DNA of 64,000 bases. Source: Roseivirga sp. BDSF3-8. Its GTDB lineage: Bacteria; Bacteroidota; Bacteroidia; Cytophagales; Cyclobacteriaceae. Shown here piece by piece: positions 35,396-44,336 of this stretch (within the stretch, counting starts at the first letter, position 1; each line of letters begins with the position of its first letter). Location: contig NZ_JBGNFV010000001.1 in the NCBI RefSeq assembly GCF_041449215.1, positions 1,959,001-2,023,000 on the forward strand, read 5' to 3'. The position numbers and the translations under genes are program-made. The notes below the pieces were generated by a model that saw only the letters and a list, made by a program, of their open reading frames with translations, was not told the DNA's origin and made no database searches.

Positions 35396-35890
35396 TCAGT
35401 TAACTTTTACGTCTTTTAAATATTCTTCTACCAGGGCTCTCTGTTCCTGATCAGAAGCCAGCTTCTGACGAAGCAACTTTTCAGTGATTTGTAGCGACAG
35501 GTCTGCTACCTGGTTTTTAATGTCGGCAAGAGCTGCGGCTTTCTTAGTCTCAATAGACGCCTCAGCATCACTGATGATCTTGTCAGCTCTTTTCGAAGCA
35601 TTAGCCTGTGCTTCCTCTTCAATAGCTTTTGCAGCCTCTTTAGCCTGGTGCAGGATCTTGTCTCTTTCAGCACGGGCTTCATCCAGAAGCTTTTCGTTAT
35701 CCGCTTTGAGCTGTTGCATTTCGAGTTTAGCACTTTCTGCTGAAGCAAGCGCACTCTCAATAGACTGCTCGCGTTCTTTCAGGGCTCCGAGTATGGGTTT
35801 CCATGCAAATTTTCCCAAAAGGAAAAGAAGGCCGAGGAAACCAACCAGTTGCCAGAAAATAAGACCTAATCCGGGGGTTAACAGATCCAT
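35396..35890 (-). CDS. atpF: ATP synthase F0 subunit b
   Basis: A 164-residue peripheral-stalk subunit. The N-terminal membrane helix (LIFWQLVGFLGLLFLLGKFAW) is followed by a long charged coiled coil rich in Ala, Glu and Lys up to the C terminus. It is a single b-type subunit; no second b-prime gene is present. It lies between atpE and atpH. Confidence 0.95.
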   Translation of the reverse strand: MDLLTPGLGLIFWQLVGFLGLLFLLGKFAWKPILGALKEREQSIESALASAESAKLEMQQLKADNEKLLDEARAERDKILHQAKEAAKAIEEEAQANASKRADKIISDAEASIETKKAAALADIKNQVADLSLQITEKLLRQKLASDQEQRALVEEYLKDVKVN

Positions 35891-35966
35891 ATATCTCGAT
35901 TCTTAATAAAGGTCTAAAATAAAGCTTCGGGACCTGCCCATCGCAGTGACCCGAAGCTTAAGCAAT

Positions 35967-36224
35967 TTAGAATGTGATTGCGTCGCTTGTTGCAATAAGC
36001 AGACAAACTACCACACCAAAGAGGGCAATTACCTCAATAAGGGCAGCGATGATCAGCATGGCTGTCTGAATACGACCACCGGCTTCAGGCTGGCGGGCAA
36101 TTCCCTCCATAGCCTGGCCACCGATGCGACCAATACCGATACCAGCACCGATAGCTACAATTCCAGCTCCGATACCTGCGCCCATAAGAGCATACCCAGC
36201 AGTAAGTAATAAAGTCAGTAACAT
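35967..36224 (-). CDS. atpE: ATP synthase F0 subunit c
   Basis: An 85-residue two-helix ring subunit. GAGIGAGIVAIGAGIGIG is the glycine-rich first helix, ARQPEAGGRI the polar loop, and the ion-carrying Glu is in IIAALIEVIALFG of the second helix. The additional liganding residues of sodium-type rings are not obvious, so proton coupling is assumed. It follows atpB by 34 bases. Confidence 0.95.
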   Translation of the reverse strand: MLLTLLLTAGYALMGAGIGAGIVAIGAGIGIGRIGGQAMEGIARQPEAGGRIQTAMLIIAALIEVIALFGVVVCLLIATSDAITF

Positions 36225-36258
36225 AAGACTTATTTATTAAGATTACAGTTAATACAAA

Positions 36259-37332
36259 TTAATGTGCTACATCATGCTCATGCTCTGCCACAGCAGAACC
36301 AATGTACATTGATGTAAACAAGGTAAATACATAGGCCTGAATGGTGGCCACAAGTAATTCGATAATATTGATAAAGATCACCAGCAAACTGCCTGTGATA
36401 CCTATTGCATAGGAGCTAAAGATAAAGCCCAGAGCTATTATACTCAGGATCACAATGTGACCAGCCGTGATAGATACGAAGAGACGAATCATCAAAGCGA
36501 ATGGCTTCGTAAATAATCCAATAAATTCTACAGGAACTAGGATCAAAAGAACAGGCTTGGGCACGCCCGGGGTCGCAAAAATATGCTTCCAATATTCCTT
36601 ATTCCCATTGAAGTTCGTAGCCAGGAATGTAATAACAGCCAGTGTGAAAGTCACGGCAATATTTCCTGTAAGGTTAGCAGCTCCAGGGAAAAGCCCCAGC
36701 AGGTTAGCAAACCAGATAAAGAAGAAGAGGGTCAGCAGATAGGGCATAAACCGCTCATACTTCTTAGGGCCAATATTAGGCTTTACAATCTCATCACGCA
36801 CAAAAATAATTATAGGCTCAAACAGGCTTTGCATGCCACTAGGAGCAGTCTTAGGATTCTTTTTGTACTTACTGGCAATACTTAGGAAAATGAATGCCAG
36901 AATGATAAGAGTAATGAAAAGCTGCGCTACGTTCTTTGTGATACTGAAATCATAGAGACTGGCTTCTTCATTGCCCTTAATATAAATATGGTCGTGATGT
37001 TCGTCATAAATGTAGCCCCTGTAAGGCTGCAAGTTATGGTGCTCATCGTAGAAATTTGAGCTCATAAAAACATCAAGACCTTTCTCTGCACTGTAAAGAA
37101 TTACGGGCAATGGTAACGTAATATGGGTGTGTCCCACAGTAGCAAAATGCCAGTTGTGCGAATCCTTAATGTGATGTAGAATAAAGCCGGTAGGACTTTC
37201 CTCCGCAGTTGGTGCATCTTCGGCCGTATCGGAAAATGCCGAAGCTGGCTGGCCGATGGCAACGAAAATCACAGTGATGACAAGTAGGATAAAACGGGTA
37301 ATGCCCGATTTTTTACCTTGAATAGTGCTCAT
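36259..37332 (-). CDS. atpB: ATP synthase F0 subunit a
   Basis: A 357-residue stator channel subunit. A cleavable-looking signal (to about ASAFSD) precedes a long His-rich extracytoplasmic stretch, as is common in Bacteroidota AtpB. Five or six membrane helices follow. The essential channel Arg is present in MIRLFVSITAGH. Most homologues have Asn where Ser stands two residues after the Phe (RLFxN), a small departure. The start overlaps the stop of the preceding small membrane gene by one base. Confidence 0.94.
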   Translation of the reverse strand: MSTIQGKKSGITRFILLVITVIFVAIGQPASAFSDTAEDAPTAEESPTGFILHHIKDSHNWHFATVGHTHITLPLPVILYSAEKGLDVFMSSNFYDEHHNLQPYRGYIYDEHHDHIYIKGNEEASLYDFSITKNVAQLFITLIILAFIFLSIASKYKKNPKTAPSGMQSLFEPIIIFVRDEIVKPNIGPKKYERFMPYLLTLFFFIWFANLLGLFPGAANLTGNIAVTFTLAVITFLATNFNGNKEYWKHIFATPGVPKPVLLILVPVEFIGLFTKPFALMIRLFVSITAGHIVILSIIALGFIFSSYAIGITGSLLVIFINIIELLVATIQAYVFTLFTSMYIGSAVAEHEHDVAH

Positions 37333-37733
37333 TAATCGCCCCTATTTAAATTTCGGCGCAATTTAGATATAACTGCATTGATTTCAAAAACAAGAAAGAA
37401 CAAATAGAGGATCAAAAAATTAAAGATGAACAACCTTTGCTCTTCTACCCCTGCAAGTATAAAGGTTGCGGCCAGTCCAAATATGACAATTATCCGCAGC
37501 ACATTAACAAATATCATTCTGCTTACCGATTTTTCGTCAGGTCCTGTGATCGCACGGTAATTCAAGAAAAGCGTAAATAAAGATGCCAGAGAAAAGAGGC
37601 CCATGAGCAAAAAAGCATGCCGATGAACATACTCTTGTAGTAAGGTTAGCCCTGATAGATAAACAAAAAGTGCCAGGACTAAGCCTGGCACAGCTATGTT
37701 TTTTAAGACAATACCAAGAAACTGATTTTTCAT
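37332..37733 (-). CDS. small membrane protein of the ATP synthase operon (AtpI-like)
   Basis: A 133-residue protein with four predicted membrane helices (LVLALFVYLSG, FLLMGLFSLASLFTLFL, IIVIFGLAATFILAG, IFNFLILYLFFLVFEI). Its place between atpZ and atpB, its four-helix layout and its tight overlaps (four bases with atpZ, one with atpB) match the AtpI assembly factor position in other phyla, although sequence similarity is too weak to name it. Confidence 0.7.
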   Translation of the reverse strand: MKNQFLGIVLKNIAVPGLVLALFVYLSGLTLLQEYVHRHAFLLMGLFSLASLFTLFLNYRAITGPDEKSVSRMIFVNVLRIIVIFGLAATFILAGVEEQRLFIFNFLILYLFFLVFEINAVISKLRRNLNRGD

Positions 37734-37960
37734 TTTGGTAAGCTCCGGTATAGTTGGTAAAGGCTGCCAAATGTGCCTAACAGCATGAAAACAATAAGGA
37801 AAATCGTTTTCCCTCCCATTAGCTTTTCGTCTATGAGATAGCCAATGTAAGTGAATACGGCTATTACCCCGAATAACTGAAAGGCCAGGCCGGTGTACTT
37901 GAGGTACTCGTTAGGCTGACTTGGTTTCTTTTTTGAAGGTATTTTTTGATGATCCTTCAT
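37730..37960 (-). CDS. AtpZ/AtpI-family small membrane protein
   Basis: A 76-residue protein: a basic, proline-containing N terminus (MKDHQKIPSKKKPSQP), then two helices (YTGLAFQLFGVIAVFTYIGY and TIFLIVFMLLGTFGSLYQL). The G(x)YLIDEK turn between helices is typical of AtpZ. Its first 50 bases overlap the end of the bactofilin gene in another frame. No later in-frame ATG precedes the first helix, so the overlap appears real. Confidence 0.82.
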   Translation of the reverse strand: MKDHQKIPSKKKPSQPNEYLKYTGLAFQLFGVIAVFTYIGYLIDEKLMGGKTIFLIVFMLLGTFGSLYQLYRSLPK

Positions 37961-38342
37961 TATCTCCTATGCGTATTTCTTTAGTGGTTATCCCCATTTT
38001 ACTACCGCCATTAAAGACTGCACCGGCCTCTACTACCAGCTTGTTTGTCATAATGTCTCCATGGATCACAGCAGAAGGCTTCAGTATAAGTAACTCGCTT
38101 ACTTCAATCTTCCCCTTTACTTCACCTTCTATTTCCGCATTTTGTGCAAGTATATTCCCATCGATCTCACTGGAAGGACCCAGAACCACCTTTGATTTGG
38201 TTTTTATATTGCCCACAATCTTTCCATCGATCCGGATATTGCCGAAAGTCTCCACATCACCTGTGATGGTGGTACCCTTCCCAATAGTGTTGCTGGAGTT
38301 GGTCAGTTGCTCGACTGCCTTTTTTTCTTCTTTATTAAACAT
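37911..38342 (-). CDS. bactofilin (polymer-forming cytoskeletal protein)
   Basis: A 143-residue protein. The core (about residues 15-115) is a right-handed beta helix with regular hydrophobic repeats: TTITGDVETFGNIRIDGKIVG, SSEIDGNILAQNAEIEGEVKG and PSAVIHGDIMTNKLVVEAGA are the coils (each cut to its core). Bactofilins polymerise without nucleotides and position cell-wall enzymes. ATG 38342 (MFNKEEKKA) is used. The M23 peptidase gene ends ten bases upstream, and the last 50 bases overlap atpZ. Confidence 0.9.
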   Translation of the reverse strand: MFNKEEKKAVEQLTNSSNTIGKGTTITGDVETFGNIRIDGKIVGNIKTKSKVVLGPSSEIDGNILAQNAEIEGEVKGKIEVSELLILKPSAVIHGDIMTNKLVVEAGAVFNGGSKMGITTKEIRIGDNEGSSKNTFKKETKSA

Positions 38343-38352
38343 AACACACTGT

Positions 38353-39222
38353 TTAGAATGAAACGAATTCTTCCGGATCGACCGGATTACCGTTATACCA
38401 AAGTTCAAAATGTAAATGAGGCCCCGTGGTTAACTCCCCGGTATTCCCAATTACGGAAATAATTTCTCCGGCGTTAACAAAGTTCCCTGCCTTTTTTAAA
38501 AGGGCAGAGTTATGCTTATAAACTGAGACCAGATTATTCCTGTGCTGCACCGCAATGACATTACCCCCGTCCTGGGTCCAGGATGAGAAGATAACGGTAC
38601 CATCCATTACAGATTTTACAGGTTCATTACTTTTTGCCACCACGTCGATGCCGAAATGGCCGATCTTACCATTGAAGGCGGATGAGACAATCCCACTAAT
38701 GGGGCTGAAAAAGAACCCCTCCTGTAGTATTCCCGCACCTGAGCGGTTGACCGCAGTCATCGTAAAGTTCTCGTTTTCAAGCTCTTTTCTAAATTGCGAA
38801 TCAATAGCAGCAAGTGATGTAATCTCAACATCTTTATTAAAATCCTGCATTTCCTCCTGACTAAGGTACATGGAGTCAGCGCTGCCGTCAGGTACATTCC
38901 CTTCTACGATCTGTTGAAAATTTGCAATAAACCGATCTTTCTCTCTTACTTCCTCAGCTAGTGAATCCACCTGCAGGGTAAGTTCAAAAAGCTGCCTGTT
39001 TACTTCTAACTGGCTATGTCTGGGATCCAGCCACTGAGCCAGTATGGTTGAAGCCACGTAAAGGCTTATTATTAAGAAAATGATAAACAGGGATAAAATA
39101 AAAACTATTAGCTTTGCGTATGTAAAATTGAACGTAGTTTTCTCGGCAAGATTCTCCTCATTACGAATAATGAGCAGATATCTGTTGTTCAATAAATTAG
39201 AGAGTGTTTTTCTAGACCTCAA
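38353..39222 (-). CDS. membrane-anchored M23-family peptidase
   Basis: A 289-residue envelope endopeptidase starting at TTG 39222. One membrane helix (about residues 36-62) is followed by a coiled coil (SQLEVNRQLFELTLQVDSL, then EEVREKDR) and a C-terminal M23 domain. Zinc ligands are intact in GHFGIDVV (HxxxD) and GPHLHFELW (HxH), so LytM-type peptidoglycan cleavage is likely. It is followed after ten bases by bactofilin, as seen for LmdC-like peptidases and BacA. A -7 promoter box sits about 25 bases upstream. Confidence 0.9.
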   Translation of the reverse strand: MRSRKTLSNLLNNRYLLIIRNEENLAEKTTFNFTYAKLIVFILSLFIIFLIISLYVASTILAQWLDPRHSQLEVNRQLFELTLQVDSLAEEVREKDRFIANFQQIVEGNVPDGSADSMYLSQEEMQDFNKDVEITSLAAIDSQFRKELENENFTMTAVNRSGAGILQEGFFFSPISGIVSSAFNGKIGHFGIDVVAKSNEPVKSVMDGTVIFSSWTQDGGNVIAVQHRNNLVSVYKHNSALLKKAGNFVNAGEIISVIGNTGELTTGPHLHFELWYNGNPVDPEEFVSF

Positions 39223-39247
39223 TTGTATATTCCCTGATTGTGCCTCG

Positions 39248-39255
39248 CAAAATTA
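39248..39255 (-). promoter_or_regulatory. Bacteroidota -7 box upstream of the M23/bactofilin/atp unit
   Basis: TAATTTTG on the minus strand matches TAnnTTTG and would start transcription about 20 bases before the TTG start. The upstream TTTG is 24 bases away, slightly too far, so the match is partial. Confidence 0.4.
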
Positions 39256-39333
39256 TATATTTTAAAGTCAATTGTCAGCCAAATACGGTTTTTGTAAGGG
39301 CAATTTATTACGTGAATTGGGATTGAAAATTAA

Positions 39334-41961
39334 TTGAACTCATTGAAACCCATACAATTTCCATATCAGCTAACCTTTTTTTTATTACTGACCCCGGTAC
39401 TTTTTTCTTGTGCCCCTGAAAAAAAAGGACCCGTAGCAAATGTATACCATAACACTACGGCACGGTACAATGCCTATTTCATTGCACAGAACCGTATGGA
39501 TGAGGTAGCGGAGGCAATAAAATCTGCCCACAGAAATGATTACAATACCTACCTGAAGGTATTTTATGATATCGATTCTGCCACCATTGACGGAATGGAC
39601 GAGTCCATCCAGGATGCAATTGAAAAGTCTTCCTTAGCTATTCAGCGTCACAAAAATAGTAAGTGGGTGGACGACAGCTACAATATCATTGGCAAATCCC
39701 GGTATTACCTCGGCGACTTTAGAAATGCTATTGAAACGTTCAAATATGTAAATACCACGAGTGAGGACGACGAAGCGAGGCACCGCGCCCTAATCTCGCT
39801 CATGCGCACATTTATCGATAACAAGGAGGAAAATAATGCGATTGCCGTATCTGAGTTTTTGAATAAGGAAACGCTCAATGACGAAAACTCAAGGGACCTC
39901 GCCCTAACGAGGGCCTACCTGCACCAGACAAGGGGTGAATACATTAGCATGGCTCCTTACCTTCTTACGGCCGTAGAGTTGGTGGATAGCGGTGAGCCAA
40001 AAGCGAGGATCCACTACCTGCTTGGTCAGCTTTATCAAAAGGCCGGCCGTGGAGATGAGGCTTACTACCACTTTTATCAAAGTATGAAAAGTAACCCGCC
40101 TTACGAGCTGTACTTTCAGGCCAGGTTAAAAGCAGCAGAAGCTTTAGGAGTAGGGGACAGCGATGAAGTAGATAAGCTTCGCACATTTTATAAAAAGCTA
40201 CTCAGAGATGATAAAAACCTTGAGTACCATGGAAAAATCTACTACGAGCGGGCCCGATTCGAACAGCGACTGGGTAACCTTGATCAGGCAATTGATTTCT
40301 ATAAAGAATCTGTAAGAGAAAGCACACAGGAACCTCTTCAAAAAGCCTATAGCTACCTGGCTCTGGCAGAGATCTACTATGATAGTCTGGCGGACTACCC
40401 TATGGCCAAACTTTACTATGATAGCACGATCACTGTCTATCCCGAAGAACAACGGCGCTATGCGGCCATCAAACAAAGGCAGGAAATACTGGGAGAATTC
40501 GTAGAGCAACTTACTATACTGAATGAGCAGGACAGCCTACTACAGGTGGCTGCCATGGACAGTATGCAGGTGATGGTCCTGATAAATACACAAATTGAAG
40601 AGGAAGAAGCTCTCAGACGACAATTAGAAAGAGATGAGAGACGCAGACAGGCGAAGGTCGATGACCGCGGACCGGGCTTTCAAAGTGGAGATAACGGTAC
40701 CGGATTTAGTGTAGGTGGTAATAATAACCCCGGGGGTGAGTGGTACTTTTACAACAGTGTAGCATTAGCCCGTGGCCAGGACAACTTCCGCAAGACATGG
40801 GGTAATCGTCCGCTGGAGGATTACTGGAGGCTAGGTAGCAAGCGGCCTGAAAATACCTTCGCAGACAGCCAAAATGCCGGTGGAAGCCCGGAAGCAAATA
40901 CCATAGATACTCCGATTACCCCCGATAATACAGGAACATCTGCGGAAGAGGATGCACTTGCATCCAGAAGACAGGAGCTATACAGCAATATACCTTTTAG
41001 CCCTGCGGCAAAGGAACAGGCAAACAAAAAAATAGAAGAGGCCTACTTCGCTCTTGGTAATATTTACAAGTACAAGCTTCGTGAACAGGAAAATGCTGTC
41101 GAAATGTTTGACAACCTACTCACAAGATACCCACAGTCTGAACATGTTCCGGAAGTACTCTACCTGTTGTACCTGACATTCAAAGATTCAGACCCTGCAC
41201 TGGCAAACTCCTATAAAAAGCGGCTTATCGATCAATACCCAGATACGCTGTTCGCGAAAATGGCGGAAAACCCGAATTACCAGGAGGAAACTCAGATAGC
41301 TAATGCAGCCTTGAGGAAGGTCTACGAGGATGCCTATCAGATGTACAGGCAAAATAATTTTGAAACGGCTACAGCTATGCTAGATGATGGGCTGGCTCAA
41401 TATCCCGAAACAGACGTGGAGCCCAAGGCTCGTTTACTCCAGATTCTTATCGAGGGCAAAACAGGTACAAGTGAAGTGTACAAAAATCGGCTGGAAGGAT
41501 TTATTGAAATGTATCCTGAGGAGGAAATTACCGCCTATGCCCAGCGGCTGCTTACCTCTGCATCAGCAGCAGAGTCAGCCATAGCCAATGCGGGGGCCAT
41601 ACGGTATGTGCCTGACTTCGACCAGGAGCACCTCTTTGTGATGATTGTGGACAGGGGCGTTGCTATTAACAGGATGCTTAGCAAAATGCAATCGTATAAC
41701 CGAACGACTTTCCCTGATCAGACGTTGAATACTGGAAGTATGACCTATGATAAAGACAGGCAAATGCTCATTGTACGCGGGATTGAGGGACGCCAGAAAG
41801 CGGTAAGGTATTACGAAATGTTTAATGGCGAGAGTGCCCCCCTTCGTGAGTTCGGTAGCGATAATTTTGCTAATTTTGTTGTTACCAAAGACAACTTCCA
41901 GCTCTTTCAGGAAAATCAGGATCTGGAAAACTACCTAAGATTCTTCTACACCAATTATTAA
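39334..41961 (+). CDS. sprE: type IX secretion lipoprotein SprE/PorW (TPR protein)
   Basis: An 875-residue lipoprotein with tetratricopeptide repeats, starting at TTG 39334 (TTG 39343 is also possible; a stop codon precedes). The lipobox LFSCAPE puts Cys near residue 26. The N-terminal HNTTARYNAYFIAQNRM is the hallmark of SprE/PorW, which links the PorKN ring to the outer-membrane translocon. TPR-like helices follow, with a low-complexity hinge (about residues 415-540). The related gldKLMN block lies 4.2 kb away. It precedes PBP1A by one base, so the two are probably co-transcribed. Confidence 0.85.
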   Translation: MNSLKPIQFPYQLTFFLLLTPVLFSCAPEKKGPVANVYHNTTARYNAYFIAQNRMDEVAEAIKSAHRNDYNTYLKVFYDIDSATIDGMDESIQDAIEKSSLAIQRHKNSKWVDDSYNIIGKSRYYLGDFRNAIETFKYVNTTSEDDEARHRALISLMRTFIDNKEENNAIAVSEFLNKETLNDENSRDLALTRAYLHQTRGEYISMAPYLLTAVELVDSGEPKARIHYLLGQLYQKAGRGDEAYYHFYQSMKSNPPYELYFQARLKAAEALGVGDSDEVDKLRTFYKKLLRDDKNLEYHGKIYYERARFEQRLGNLDQAIDFYKESVRESTQEPLQKAYSYLALAEIYYDSLADYPMAKLYYDSTITVYPEEQRRYAAIKQRQEILGEFVEQLTILNEQDSLLQVAAMDSMQVMVLINTQIEEEEALRRQLERDERRRQAKVDDRGPGFQSGDNGTGFSVGGNNNPGGEWYFYNSVALARGQDNFRKTWGNRPLEDYWRLGSKRPENTFADSQNAGGSPEANTIDTPITPDNTGTSAEEDALASRRQELYSNIPFSPAAKEQANKKIEEAYFALGNIYKYKLREQENAVEMFDNLLTRYPQSEHVPEVLYLLYLTFKDSDPALANSYKKRLIDQYPDTLFAKMAENPNYQEETQIANAALRKVYEDAYQMYRQNNFETATAMLDDGLAQYPETDVEPKARLLQILIEGKTGTSEVYKNRLEGFIEMYPEEEITAYAQRLLTSASAAESAIANAGAIRYVPDFDQEHLFVMIVDRGVAINRMLSKMQSYNRTTFPDQTLNTGSMTYDKDRQMLIVRGIEGRQKAVRYYEMFNGESAPLREFGSDNFANFVVTKDNFQLFQENQDLENYLRFFYTNY

Positions 41962-41962
41962 T

Positions 41963-44263
41963 ATGGCTGGTAAAAAGAAAGTTAAAAAGCCTACCGGAAA
42001 GTCCAGTAAGTTTCTCCGGTTTTTATGGATAGCCTTTATTATTCTCCTCTTGTTGGCCCCCTTATTGGTCTACACAGTTAAGGTGGATTTTCTGGGGCTA
42101 TATGGAGGCATGCCAGAGCTGAAGGAGTTAGAAAATCCTCAGCCTGACTTGTCCAGTGAGCTATACTCTGAAGACGGAGTATTATTGGGTAAGTACTATC
42201 GTTACAACCGCTCACCCATTGCCTATGAAGACCTCTCAGAGGAAATGATCGAAACTCTTTTGGTGACGGAGGATATTCGTTTCAAAGAGCATTCAGGAAT
42301 AGATCTCAGAGGCCTCGCACGGGCTGTTTGGGGTAAAGTCACCTTTAGTGGTGGCGGTGGTGGTAGTACTATTACCATGCAATTGGCGGAAAACCTATTC
42401 CGCACAAATACAGAAAACCAGGGAGCGCTGTATTTTAACAGAACCATAGGACAGGTAATCACCAAGCTAAAGGAGTGGATACTTGCTGTACAACTGGAGC
42501 GTAACTATACCAAAGAGGAGATTCTGGCTATGTACCTTAATACCATCCCCTTTGGTAACAACGCGTACGGAATAAAGGTCGCCGCAGACACCTATTTTGG
42601 GAAAGAACCCTGGGAGCTGAATCATAAAGAAAGTGCCGTACTGGTAGCCCTGATAAACAAACCTACCGGTTTCAATCCTATCCGTAACCCCGAAAGAGCT
42701 ATGGCTAAGCGCCATGAGATTCTTTATAATCTGAACAAGTACGGAAAAATCGATGATGCAGCTTTCGACTCACTGAAAGTCAGTGAATTCGGGCTAAATT
42801 TTAAGGCAGATGACCATAATGAAGGGCTCGCAACCTATTTCAGGTCTGTTATACGCAATCAGCTAAGAGACTGGGCTTCTGAAAATGGCTATGACCTTTA
42901 TAATAGTGGCCTGCGGATTTACACGACGATCAATAGCCGCATGCAGAAACATGCCGAATTGGCTATCGAAGAGCACATGACAAAACTCCAGGAAACCTTC
43001 AATGATCATTGGGATGGTCGCAACCCATGGATCGATGAGAAGGGCCGGGAGGTTAAAAGCTATATAGGTACTCTGGCTAAACGTACGGAATACTACCGTA
43101 GCCTTGTTGATAAGTATGGAAGTGACAGTGACTCAGTAGAGATCCTGATGAACGAGCCGCGGCCCATGCGTGTATTCTCATGGCAGGGAGAAATAGACAC
43201 GGTAATGAGTGCCATAGACTCTATAAAATACTTTCAGCACTTTCTTCATGCTGGGTTTATGGCTATGAACCCTGAAAACGGGCACATTAAAGCCTGGGTC
43301 GGAGGTATTGATCATCAATACTTTAAGTATGACCATGTTATGCAGGGTAAGCGTCAGCCAGGTTCTACCTTCAAGCCTATTCTGTATGCTACAGCCATTG
43401 AGATGGGCTATACACCGTGCTATACGGTCAGGGACGTACCGGTAACTTTTAAAACCTCTGATGAGAACGGTTCCTGGACCCCGGATAACTACAGCGGTAG
43501 ATTTTCAGGAGAGGAATACACTCTTCGCCAGGGCCTGGCCCGCTCACTGAACAGCATTGCTGCTTTCGTAATGCAGAAAGTAGGCCCGGAATCAGTCGTT
43601 AACATGGCTCGCCGGTTGGGCATAGAGAGTTCTCTGGACCCGGTACCTGCTTTGGCACTTGGCTCGAGTGATCTGTCTGTGTTTGAGTTGGCAGGAGCTT
43701 ATGGTACTTTTGTTAACGAAGGTATCTATACAAAGCCTATGTTCATCACCCGCATTGAGGACAAGAATGGAAACCTGATCCATAGATTTGCTCCTCAGAC
43801 GGTGGAGGCATTAAATGAGGAAACGGCGTACCTGATGCTTCATATGCTCAGGGGAGGTACCGAGGAAGAAGGGGGTACCTCTCTCGGACTGAGCCGTGAA
43901 ATTCGCTATGAGAATGAAGTAGGAGCAAAAACAGGTACCACAAATAACTATTCTGATGGGTGGTTCGTAGGGGTAACGAAAGACCTGGTAGCCGTAACCT
44001 GGGTTGGTGGCGACGACCGCCGGGTGCGTTTCCGGACCGGTGCCCTAGGTACAGGAGGAAGAATGGCCCTTCCGATTTATGATAAATTTATGCGCACGGT
44101 CTATAAAGATGAAAAGCTGGATATTACAAAAGGGGCTTTCAAAAGACCTGACAGGCCACTAAGTGTAGAGCTTAATTGTGACCGCTACCGTGATCGCATG
44201 TTTGAGGATATTGATTCTCTGGCCACCGAGGAAAATGAAGAACTTGTGGATGATATCTTCTGA
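41963..44263 (+). CDS. penicillin-binding protein 1A (bifunctional)
   Basis: A 766-residue class A PBP. One N-terminal helix (about residues 18-40) is followed by a GT51 domain with catalytic Glu103 in TEDIRFKEHSGID. The transpeptidase domain has the nucleophile Ser468 in RQPGSTFKP, SxN in ARSLNSIAA and KTGTTNN. Both glycan polymerisation and cross-linking should be functional. It follows sprE by one base, and a terminator follows before uvrC. Confidence 0.94.
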   Translation: MAGKKKVKKPTGKSSKFLRFLWIAFIILLLLAPLLVYTVKVDFLGLYGGMPELKELENPQPDLSSELYSEDGVLLGKYYRYNRSPIAYEDLSEEMIETLLVTEDIRFKEHSGIDLRGLARAVWGKVTFSGGGGGSTITMQLAENLFRTNTENQGALYFNRTIGQVITKLKEWILAVQLERNYTKEEILAMYLNTIPFGNNAYGIKVAADTYFGKEPWELNHKESAVLVALINKPTGFNPIRNPERAMAKRHEILYNLNKYGKIDDAAFDSLKVSEFGLNFKADDHNEGLATYFRSVIRNQLRDWASENGYDLYNSGLRIYTTINSRMQKHAELAIEEHMTKLQETFNDHWDGRNPWIDEKGREVKSYIGTLAKRTEYYRSLVDKYGSDSDSVEILMNEPRPMRVFSWQGEIDTVMSAIDSIKYFQHFLHAGFMAMNPENGHIKAWVGGIDHQYFKYDHVMQGKRQPGSTFKPILYATAIEMGYTPCYTVRDVPVTFKTSDENGSWTPDNYSGRFSGEEYTLRQGLARSLNSIAAFVMQKVGPESVVNMARRLGIESSLDPVPALALGSSDLSVFELAGAYGTFVNEGIYTKPMFITRIEDKNGNLIHRFAPQTVEALNEETAYLMLHMLRGGTEEEGGTSLGLSREIRYENEVGAKTGTTNNYSDGWFVGVTKDLVAVTWVGGDDRRVRFRTGALGTGGRMALPIYDKFMRTVYKDEKLDITKGAFKRPDRPLSVELNCDRYRDRMFEDIDSLATEENEELVDDIF

Positions 44264-44297
44264 TAGAGAACCATTAACAGGTATTTGAGTTAAATCA

Positions 44298-44331
44298 GAG
44301 GCTATCCTTGTCCGGGATAGCCTCTTTATTT
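44298..44331 (+). terminator. terminator between PBP1A and uvrC
   Basis: GAGGCTATCC (44298-44307) pairs exactly with GGATAGCCTC (44315-44324), followed by TTTATTTT. It lies only six bases before the uvrC ATG. Confidence 0.85.
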
Positions 44332-44336
44332 TGTGC

